Shown here piece after piece: positions 11,625-20,600 of a DNA stretch of 33,545 bases. The notes below the pieces were generated by a model. It had not been told where the DNA came from, did no database searches, and saw only the letters and a program-made list of their open reading frames with translations. The translations under genes and the position numbers were made by a program. Position 1 is the first letter of the stretch; every line of letters begins with the position of its first letter. This DNA is from Scenedesmus sp. ARA3 (Eukaryota; Chlorophyta; Chlorophyceae; Sphaeropleales; Scenedesmaceae), in contig RWJK01000339.1 in assembly GCA_004335835.1 (NCBI GenBank), positions 1 through 33,545 of the forward strand, written 5' to 3'.

Positions 11625-11744
11625 CAAGCCACCCTCATTTTCAGCATGTGTAATCAATGCTTGAGCAACAGCGGCTGCTGGCAGTAGAGGCTGCCATGCA
11701 GAAGGATCGCTTGGTGGCAGATGACAACTCGCCCTGTCAGCCAA

Positions 11745-11793
<49 letters not shown>

Positions 11794-12735
11794 AGCACCT
11801 GACGTACCAAGCCATCTGCAGCAAACACCTGGATGAATGTCCTGCTGCCTGCTGCAGCAATACACAGCCGCACATGCTGAGGGTCCCTGTAGACGAGGAG
11901 CGCCTCAGCTGCTGGCAATGAGACGTGCCTGCCACCATCTGCTGCTGCTGTTGCTGCTGCTGCTGCTGTTGAAGTGCATGGCTTTGATAGGCAGTATACT
12001 GCCTGGTGGTCATCTGCAACATACGCCAAGTGCTGCTGCAGCAGCTGCTGCTGCTGCTGCCGCTGCTCTGTCTGCTGTGGCTGTCCATGTCCCTTACTTG
12101 CAGCAGTTGCTGACGCATCCAGCCCCTCTGCTGCTGCTGCTTGCCCTGCTGCTGCTGCTGCTGTCACCCACAACACAGGCCCAGAGACTCCCTGTGTCTG
12201 CTGCAGCAGCAGCTGCCCACTGCTGCAGTCCACAACAGACAGTTGCCAGCTGCGGCCCCTGTTGCTGCTGGAAGTGACGGCCAGGAAGCACCCACACAGG
12301 GATACTGCTAAGCTGTAGATTGTGGTTGTGGTGGCTTGTGCTGGACGCAGCGCACTGCTGCTGCTGCTGCTGCTGCTGCCAGACTCATCCCAAAGGATGA
12401 CAGTACCGGCTGGTAACGCCTCAGGCACACCTGGCTGCGGTGTGCCTGCTGCATTACTGCTGCTACTGCTGTTGCTGTTGGCTTGTCTGTCTGCTGCAGT
12501 GCAGCCTGCATTATTTGAGCCACTTGCAGTAGTCGCTGCTGCTGCTGCAGCGGGTGCCCTGCAATGCAGCAAGGCACTTGCACTGCTGCCTGGGAAAGCC
12601 GGCAGAGAGAAGAACACATACGGCCCAACAACCAGCCCAGGCCAACCAAACGATTGCTGCTGTCGGTAGTGCAGCCAGCTGCTGCCAGCCAGTGCGTCTG
12701 GCTGAACTGCCACGTCATCTGCTTGAAGCTGCTGT

Positions 12736-12782
<47 letters not shown>

Positions 12783-13308
12783 TGCGTTTATGGCGGCCTG
12801 CAGCTGCAGCTGCTGCTGCCGCGTGTGTGCCATGCAGCTGATGGTGTGCTGGCTCTCTGCCTTGAGGTAGGACAGCAGCTGCAGCAGCATAACACGACAG
12901 AACCCATGCAGACACAGCAAAAAAACTGGGTGACAACATTGCGACTGCAAAGCAGACAGCCACTCACATTTTGCAGACCAGCTAGGAATCAGCATGCAGG
13001 CTTTAGTGTTAGCTGTGCCACCAGCGCTGCCGCTGCTTCTGTTGCTGCTGCTGTTGCTGCTGCTGTTGCGTCCATTCCGTCACGGCTTATGCTTTAGAGC
13101 TGGCACTGTGTCTCGCACTATCTGCCGCCGCTGCTGCTGCTGTCGCTGCTGCGTCAACCCACCTGTGGGTGGCTGGGCCCCAGCCCATCGAGCCAACTGT
13201 ACTCGTCCCGCCGCTGCCTGCCATGCCAGGTCTTACTGTAGGGCCGCTGTTCAAGCACAGGCGGCTGTACATTGACTGCAGTCACAGACGGCTGAATTGA
13301 CGCATCGC

Positions 13309-13340
<32 letters not shown>

Positions 13341-13492
13341 GCTGCCCCTAACCTGTGTGCACAGCCTGCCTTTCCAGTGGTGCTGTAGCGGCTTTGTAAA
13401 ACTATGAAAGAGCTCGATGATGGCTCACACCTGCTTCTGGCCTGTCTCAGCAAGGAGATGTTGCTGCCGGGTGTTTGCCGGACGGGTGGCAT
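8797..13492 (-). CDS. S9A family oligopeptidase (prolyl oligopeptidase / oligopeptidase B type) with homopolymer insertions
   Basis: Serine peptidase that would cleave short peptides after Pro or basic residues; substrate preference cannot be read here. Exons on the minus strand: 13163-13492, 10293-12878, 9637-9828, 8797-9288; all junctions are GT-AG and phase 0, giving about 1,199 aa against roughly 700-750 for the family. Exon 1 ends with DEYSWLDGL, the typical S9A N-terminal motif, and exon 2 opens with LLSYLKAESQ. The end of exon 2 has the pre-catalytic YGSYGIREAV and VAHVRGGGWLGRAW. Exon 3 carries the nucleophile in GSSAGG (Ser about 985), and exon 4 the Asp in LHDVEVPIDNP (about 1121) and His in GGHLAFE (about 1168). 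Extra length comes from many poly-Q, poly-S and poly-A runs, mostly in the propeller region. The start is the first in-frame ATG (13492); the frame is open further upstream. The Arg/Ser-rich N-terminus could be an organelle-targeting peptide. Introns 2 and 3 contain degenerate copies of the preceding exon's end. Confidence 0.9.
9508..9575 (-). repeat. Decayed copy of the 3' end of oligopeptidase exon 3
   Basis: This part of intron 3 resembles 9630-9697, the last 60 or so bases of exon 3 with its donor. Shared blocks include CAGCAGCTGGCCC and the CACC(C/T)ACCTG donor region (plus-strand view). About a quarter of positions differ and the frame is lost, so it is a relic. Confidence 0.6.
10041..10153 (-). 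repeat. Decayed copy of the 3' end of oligopeptidase exon 2
   Basis: Intron 2 carries a copy of 10283-10405, the end of exon 2 with its GT donor. Long shared blocks include GCCCAGGCCCCTGCCTGCCT and GCCCAGCCAGCCGCC (plus-strand view). The GGWLGRAWAEAGRGLG coding block is recognisable but interrupted. The unit spacing is about 245 bp. Confidence 0.75.
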
Positions 13493-13573
13493 CGCACATG
13501 CATCGCCACTTACGCCTTCACCAACATAAAACGAACATCCTTCCGGCGATAAATGCTGGAATGCTCTTGTCAC

Positions 13574-15213
13574 CTTGCCCTGTCGCTGCGTTCAGACACG
13601 ACAGGGTTTTCAAACGTTGGCACCCGGCACCCGGCTTGTGTGACAGGTTTGACCTGCAGTACGGCCTGGTCATCGCCAAATTCATGCCACACTGCAGCTC
13701 AGTAAGTATGAGGATATCACAGAATTCAAGGTCTTACTGCCAGAAATGTTGGGTGTTCATACCAAATGCCTCCCTTTCAAAAGGCGCCTGCACAAGCACC
13801 AGCCGCGCTTTGTAGCAGTGGCTGGACCAATCAGATCAGAACACTCAGGCTTGGACCGTGTGTACAGCATGACGCAGTGCTCTACACCTGGAAGAAAGCA
13901 AAGCAGGCAGCGTGCACTGCCAACCATTGTGGTGCAGCCTGGTGCACCACAACATCGGCACGCGCAGCAGGGCTTGAAGCAGGCACTGCCTGCACTGCAT
14001 CTTTAGCGGCGTTAAGGATGATCGAAGTAGGCACCCCTGCTGATGAAGCACCGTGTGGTCAGCAGTACCAGCTGCAGCAAGCAACAACAGCCTGCTCCAC
14101 GCCGCTGTTCACAGCAGACACGTGCAGTCCTGCATGCCAGAGAGCAACTTGATGTTTCTCGCTGCTCCTGCATGCAAGCACAGCTACTGCACGTCTACAC
14201 CAAGATGGGGCAGCTGCGTTATAGTGTGCCGATCTTGTGCAGGGATTATACAGAATAGGTGATGATGGATAACTAGTATGGTCCTACAAGGAATACATGA
14301 GTGCTGCTTGACGCATCAAGTGTGCTGTACATGGCCACAATAAACACATCAACAGCGATGACTGCTGCGCTTCTATCTCTACAGACAAATACGTTGCAGG
14401 TGGGTGCACTGTTGCATTGTGCCAGCCTGCTTTGCTACCTTGCCAGCCTGCTGTGCCTCAGCCGATGCGGCATTAGGGTGTCTGCTGTAGTCATGCAGAA
14501 CAGCACCCCCCACAGAGGATCAGTCCAGTGGCATGCTCAGTCTTGCAGAGCAACGAAGGATGACTACTGTGGTCACAACGCATGCATGCGCACAGTCAGG
14601 TGGCATGACAGCAGCTCGCCATCATGGTGCACCGTGGCTGCATTGCAACACAGCATGATCATACCTGTGCTACACCTGCAGTGTTACAGGCGTTTGATTG
14701 AACACCAACCGCTGGTGGTTCCGCAGCAGTGGCACTTGCCACACAGCAGTGGCCTCTGCATATCTACTGCACACTCCCAAGTACACCTGCTTGCCAGCTC
14801 TTACCACCCCGAAGCGACATCTGAACGCGCCCACAGGATTATCAATAGTGTCCTGAATGAGTATAACCTGCCTGAGCTACTTCAAGCACCATCAGAGAAA
14901 CCAACATGAACGATAGCGATGGCGGGTCGTGGGAAGAACAGCAGGACAAAAATAGCCCAGCAAGCTGCGCCGACCGTGTATGGAAACTCGTGCCGGTATA
15001 CAAGCATAAGCCTATCAAGGTTTGCAGACATCGGTGACAGCCACCCCGGGTTCAGGAGTCAGGCTTTGACAGCAGCCACAGTTCTGGGCATATCTGGCTC
15101 GTCATGGCTCGAGAAAAGTCCTTTCGAAGCTGTGTTAAGGGCATTAATCAGCCCTTCTGTTGCTGCAGACGAGCAGCCGCAGTGTCCAGCCTTCCTTAGC
15201 ACCAGCGAGCAGG
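13574..15213. other. Divergent intergenic region (oligopeptidase / eL33)
   Basis: Lies between the 5' ends of the minus-strand oligopeptidase and the plus-strand eL33 gene, so it should contain both promoters. No TATA box was recognised. A strong acceptor-like TTCTGTTGCTGCAG ending at 15168 suggests an intron in the eL33 5' UTR. A 202-codon frame at 14301-14909 has a hydrophobic N-terminal part and a hydrophilic end (SERAHRIINSVLNEYNLPEL), but it has no recognisable family and mixed third positions; I do not call it a gene. Confidence 0.35.
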
Positions 15214-15882
15214 ATGGGTGGCGAGCCAGTGAGGCTATATGTGAAGGGCCAGGTGCTGGGTTACAAGCGCAGCAAGGCAAACCAGCACAACCACACCTCC
15301 CTGATCAAGGTGGATGGAGTTGTCAGCAAGGGCGAGACAGACTTCTACCTCGGCAAGCGCATCGCCTACATCTACAAGGCCAGCACAGAGAAGAAGGGCA
15401 GCTTCCTCCGCGTGATCTGGGGCAAGTTCACCCGGGCACACGGCAACGCTGGCGTCCTGAGGTGGGTGGGGTGCTACTGCTGCTGCTGCTTGCTGCCGGC
15501 TGCAGGGGCAGCAACAGCCTGCTTAGTGCACAAATCAAGCATGATAGCAAGCAAACATGAAGGTATATTTTTGGGATGTAAGGTGAATGTTTGCTCTGCA
15601 GCAGGAAGTGCTTGTAGGGCGCAACGTAGCGGTTTGGCTCATCCCCTGCTGGCAGTCCCTGCTTTCTTCCAGTGTTGGCATGTCGATAGGTTTCCTGCAG
15701 GTTTTGTCCATAACATGATGGTCATGATGCAGGTGATGTGCAGCTGCCTCAGCCAAACATGCTGCTGCTGTCCTTTGCGTTGTTTATCACTGCTGTCCTG
15801 CAGGGCCAAGTTCAGGAAGAACCTGCCCCCCAAGAGCCTGGGCGGCACCGTGCGCGTGATGCTGTACCCCAGCAGGATTTAA
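15214..15882 (+). CDS. RPL35A: 60S ribosomal protein eL33 (L35a)
   Basis: Structural protein of the large cytosolic ribosomal subunit. Exons 15214-15461 and 15804-15882 join (AG|G, one Arg codon) to give 108 aa, against about 110-112 in animals and plants. Diagnostic blocks in order: [68 protein letters not shown] and the C-terminal [13 protein letters not shown] 15214 is the first ATG in frame and gives the plant-like N-terminus [12 protein letters not shown]. The intron (15462-15803, GTGGGT...CCTGCAG) is 342 nt, a multiple of three, and has no in-frame stop, so retention would give a 222-aa protein. A TGTAA signal follows at 16024. Codon use is strongly GC-ending, as expected for a highly expressed algal gene. 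Confidence 0.97.
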   Translation: MGGEPVRLYVKGQVLGYKRSKANQHNHTSLIKVDGVVSKGETDFYLGKRIAYIYKASTEKKGSFLRVIWGKFTRAHGNAGVLRWVGCYCCCCLLPAAGAATACLVHKSSMIASKHEGIFLGCKVNVCSAAGSACRAQRSGLAHPLLAVPAFFQCWHVDRFPAGFVHNMMVMMQVMCSCLSQTCCCCPLRCLSLLSCRAKFRKNLPPKSLGGTVRVMLYPSRI

Positions 15883-16480
15883 GCAGCAGCAGCTGCAACA
15901 GCAGCAGCAAACAGGAGCAGCGGCATACGGCAGCATTGCTGCTGCAGGCAGCAGGCGCAGCACGGGCAGCAGTACACAGTGGTGGTGCGCGCTGCTGCGC
16001 GCGGTATGGCGCTGACCGGTCTGTGTAACATGCGTTGAGTCTATCCTTTCCACACGTGTGTCTTTCTTTCTGCTGTCACTGCTGGGCCGGCACTAATGAA
16101 CTGCTGTGGCATAGCTTCCACGTTCGGCTCATTGACCGGTACAGCTATCAATTGCACCAGCAGCAACAGCAGGGCAGGGCATGCACAGCACAGGCACCAG
16201 TGGCAGCAGCAGCAGTAGCAGCAGCATTTGCAGCTGCAGAGCAGGCAGGCACTGGTGGTTGGGTGAGAACACAGATGCAGGCAACTCATGCATGCAGCAG
16301 TGCCTGCAATGGATCATGGCACAGCCCGCGGCAGATGTGGCAGCTGCAAAAGGCAGTGTATGTCAGGCTATCAGCAACAGCAGCAGGTTGCTAAGGACGC
16401 TATCAGCACAGTCAGCATTGGTGCAAGCAGCGCAGCTGCAGCATATCAGGTACGACCATTGCAGCAGCACAGTAGCAGCA

Positions 16481-16512
<32 letters not shown>

Positions 16513-17096
16513 CGTGGCAGCAGAGTGTAACAGCAGCGTGATTGGCAGCAGCATGCTCAGCAGTGCATATGCATGCGGGTGGGGCGGGTGGTGGTGCCAG
16601 CTGCGTGTTCAGCGGACTGCAGCATCAGTGGGGTGGATGCACACAATCACAGAGACACTCGTCAATAAGGCGTTCATGGCAGTGCAGGCGTCAGCTGTGT
16701 GTCTGGTGTGTGCAGCAGCAGCCAGGTGCTGGGCGTGGTGGAGAGGGCATCTTGATTGCTGCTTCTTTTATGCATGCATGGGTTCGCATAATTCAGTTGC
16801 TCAGCACAGTACAACAGTCTGCGCTTGGTGAGCAGAAGCGTGGGGACAGGGACTGTGGCAGCACTGGTGGTAGCAGCAGCAGCCGGCAGCAGCAGCAGTG
16901 GCGGGGGCGGCTGTGGCTGTGGCAGTGACCCTGCGAATGTGGTGCAGTGCCAGTCGGTTGTTCCTTGGAGCAGCAGCAGCAGCGACAGCAAGAGGCAGTC
17001 AAAGGCGGTGTGCAGTGCAGACCCAGCAGTGCCCTTCGCAGTGCAGCACACTGGATCAAAGCTGGCGGCAGTGCAGTCAGGTACATGCAGCTGCAA
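15883..17096. repeat. CAG/GCA-rich intergenic low-complexity region
   Basis: After the eL33 stop the sequence is dominated by imperfect AGC/GCA triplets, with dense runs at about 15885-15920, 16158-16240, 16374-16520 and 16868-16990. Open frames here encode only Q/S/A/C-rich translations on both strands, with no domain. The first 140 bp are the eL33 3' UTR. Otherwise nothing gene-like is seen. Confidence 0.7.
16024..16028 (+). terminator. Poly(A) signal TGTAA of eL33
   Basis: TGTAA lies 142 nt after the eL33 stop codon. TGTAA is the characteristic poly(A) signal of green-algal nuclear genes, usually 10-20 nt before the cleavage site. Confidence 0.6.
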
Positions 17097-17100
17097 TAGC

Positions 17101-17170
17101 ATAATTCATCTTAGTAATCGGAAAGCAGTGCAATCATAATTCATCTTAGTAATCGGAAAGCAGTGCAATC
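17101..17170. repeat. Perfect 35-bp tandem duplication
   Basis: A 35-bp unit starting ATAATTCATCTTAGTAATCG and ending CAGTGCAATC occurs twice with no mismatch (17101-17135, 17136-17170). It is AT-richer than its surroundings and lies about 460 bp upstream of the GH125 start codon, in the probable promoter region. Perfect identity points to a recent event. Confidence 0.95.
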
Positions 17171-17496
17171 CAAGCAGTGAGACGGGCTTGACACCCGCTG
17201 TACTGAAACATGGTGTGCAGAAGCAGTTGCTTCACTTCTTCACACTTGCCACAGCATCTGACTTCGCTGAGCAACCAACGCCTCGGACAAACGACATTGG
17301 TTATCCACAGAAAAACACACGTGCTTGGGTGAAAAGCAGCACCGCAACAAACACGCCAGGTTACGACTGGCGTCTGTGGGCCAGGCCCTACCAGGGAGCA
17401 AGCCAGGGTTGTGTTTACTAGACCTCTCACTCAAATAGCAAAGCGTCGATTCGCTGGCAGCAAAGCTTGTATGATGAATCACTTTGTTTTTGAAAG

Positions 17497-17504
17497 TATA
17501 TAAA
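17497..17504 (+). promoter_or_regulatory. Candidate TATA box of the GH125 gene
   Basis: TATATAAA in a locally AT-rich stretch, 125 bp before the ATG at 17629. Its position fits a TATA box with a short 5' UTR of about 95 nt. No transcription start is visible, so this is inference. Confidence 0.45.
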
Positions 17505-17628
17505 TTGGTGTAATCAGGTTATGTTGACCATCATGCGGCAGAGAAGCTCGTTGCAAGTTCCGTGGGTAATGGCTTCACGGTCGTAGCGTAGGATACCGTT
17601 CTGATCACAACACTGGGATATTACAGCA

Positions 17629-20600
17629 ATGAATGGGAGGGGTACGCAGGGCTCAGGTGGCACCTGGGCTCGCTCACCCACCTTACTGGCCAGGCTACTG
17701 TACTCCAAGGTCGAGCGGCACTGCATACTCATTGCAACAGGCGCGCTCGCAGCGTGCTTCGTCACACTCATGCTAACTGTTATGCCACACGAGGGCAGGA
17801 GCTTCGAGCCAGATGCAGTACATCTGTACTCCCTCACTGTCATGGCACAGCTGCAGTTGAACTCAACCACACCAGCAGCAGCAGGCAGCTCTGCGGCCCC
17901 AGTCGAAATCTGGGCCAGAGGGTGGCAAGTAAGAGACAGGTCAGAGGCTTACACAAAACGTTTGATGGAGCTACTGTCGCAAACAGAGCTGGATGAGTTG
18001 ACTGCGCTCTGTGGCCGCTGCCTGTGGCACAGCATGGCAGCCTCAGTCAGTGTTCATGGGGTGCCTGGCAGCCATGTGTTTGTCGCTACTGGAGATATTG
18101 ACGACCAATGGGTCAGGGACAGCGCAGTGCAGCTGGCCGTGTATCTACCACGTATGGGGACACACCCGATGCTACGGCAACACGGCAGGTGGGCTGTGTC
18201 CAGCAAGTGCCATGCAAGTAGTTTTCAGCGCACACGAAGAGGCTTCTTAGCTTATTACAGGATTAATTGTTTGTAGAGATTGTCAGGAATAGCACAGCAG
18301 TAGTCTGGATCTATTGGTGCGCGGCAGTAACCATTTAGATGCATCGTATGCTGGCATCGGTGATGCACAAGGCGGTCAGCACCACTCAGCTGCTACAGGA
18401 TAGCTACGCATTTCACAGCTGTGGAGCGCATGCCACAGCAGTTGTGCTGCACACCGGTGTGCTGGGTGTGTGCAGGTGATAGAAGGTGCCATCAGGACGC
18501 AGGCCTACTACATTCTCAGTGACCCATGTGAGCAGCAGCAGCAGCAGCGGCAACAGGGGCACCAGCACAATCGAGTGTGCGCCTGGCATGCATCACTAAG
18601 CAATGCTGGGAGACAGCTCAGCAGCAGCAATAGCGGGCATACACACGTGTCTGCCATACATGCCAAATCAATCGCATGGACCAGACTTTGCACAACCCGT
18701 TGTGTGCACCTCAGCCCACTAGCTAGCGTGCTATTGCTGCTGGTGCGTTGACGATGAATGTAAAGTTGTTTCGTTCTGGCCTGCAGATGCCAATGCCTTC
18801 TACCGGCAGTGGAAGCCTGCAGCCAAGCTCAAGCAGTCGCAGCGTGTGAGGGGTGAGCACTGCTGCCTGAGCTGGGCTCAGCCCTTGGCAGCAGGATGTC
18901 AGCAACCATCAACAGCGGACTTGACAGCCGCAGCAACAGCAGCAGCAGCAGCACTGCTGTTCTTACTGTCCATGTTGTCTGAGGCCAGCATGTTTCTCCC
19001 TCAGCTGTATGGTAGCAACAGTGTGTTGTGCTGTGCCGCAGCTTCTGTCTCATGTGTCTGCCTGCCACCCCTGCCTTGCCTGCAACCTTCACCTGACACG
19101 CTTTCTCAAAACATGTGCAGTCAAGGGCGGCTGGACTGTCAAGCACAAGTATGAGTTGGACTACCGCACCTACCTCCTCAACCTGCTGACACTTGTCACC
19201 TGCTGTCATGGTTGATTTGTGATTTGTCACTTGCAGGCAAGGGCGGCTGGACTGCTGAGCGCAAATACGAGCTGGACTCAGGGGCCTACTTCCTCAACCT
19301 GCTGCACAACTATGCCCACACGCCGGGGCTGTTTGAGCCGGAGCGGCTGCTCAGTGAGCCAGTGCTGCACGATGCCGCGCTGCTGATGCTCAAGGTGCGG
19401 CGGTGTAAGCTTGGCTGATGATTGTAGTTGTATGTTTGGGATTGCTTGCATGGCTGCTTGAGCCGGAGCGGCTGCGTAGTGAGCCGGTGCTACATGATGC
19501 TGCGCTGCTGATGCTCAAGGTGCGGCAGAAAGGCTGGGTGATGGATGCAGCTGTATGATCAGCATAATGTGCGAGGATGTTTGAGTTGGAGCAGCTGCTG
19601 AGTGAGCCGGTGCTGCATGATGCCTCTCTGCTGATGCTCAAGGTGCGGCAATGCAAGCTAAGCAGCTTGCATACCTGTGTTGAATGTGTGTTTTTTGCTA
19701 TAGCTCTTAGCATGTGGTGCTCACGGCGCTGCTGACACTCCAAGGTGCGGCCTGGCAGGCGGCTCCCTTGCTTGCGGTTTGGTGCTCTGTGTCTGCTTCA
19801 GCGCGGCGTGCATGGCTGCGTCAGTCTGCAGCGCCAGCTCTGTGAGTGTCACAGCAGCCGTAGAACCTGCAGCAGCATCCAAATCTAATCCTTCAGGCCC
19901 TGCTTACTGCCGTCACTGGTATCACTGAGTGCTGTACGTTGTTTGTATCGCTTCATATTACAATTTTCCTTGCAGATCTGGCAGACCGAGCAGCACCATG
20001 AGGCGCAGTCGCCCTACCGCTTCGTGGAGCTGAGCAATGGAGGCCTGGGCGCACCCGTGGCCTACACAGGTGGGGGGTGCCGTGCTGCTGCTGCTGCTGC
20101 TGCTGCTGATGCTGCTGATGCTGATGTGCATACTTGAAACAGGACTGTCATGGCTGTCATCTGTCCGCTGTATGATATGCGAGAGCAGGCAAATTTCAAG
20201 GCTCTACTTGTACTGCTGCCTGGGTCGCTGGCAACAGCTTGCTTGGTAGCAGAAGGCAACAGTAGCAGTGCTGCCATGGCCAGCGTGCAGCCCGTCTGCA
20301 TACTGCTTGCCTGCACACAACCACAACAGCCTCGCCTGTGACCTTGGTTGCTCGCAGGCATGGTGTGGTCTGCCTTCCGGCCCTCTGATGACGCAGCAGC
20401 GTACGGATACAACATCCCAGGTGTGTGAGCGCCGGTTGGGCAGTGGCCAACTGCCTGCCATGTGCATGTTTGCACCAGCCAAACGTACACATGTATGTGT
20501 CAGCAGCACCGGATGGTAATGCCTACATTCATGGCACATTTTGCTTCACTCTCATCCTTGACCTCCCCTTCCCTCTGCCTTTCACCCTGGCTCACACAAC

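Noticed and set aside
11042..13097. Several long plus-strand frames opposite the oligopeptidase
   Set aside because: They are poly-L, poly-A and poly-C shadows of the CAG-rich minus-strand exon.
14301..14909. 202-codon open frame upstream of eL33
   Set aside because: No recognisable family, mixed third-position composition and no promoter or splice support; kept only as a remark in the region entry.
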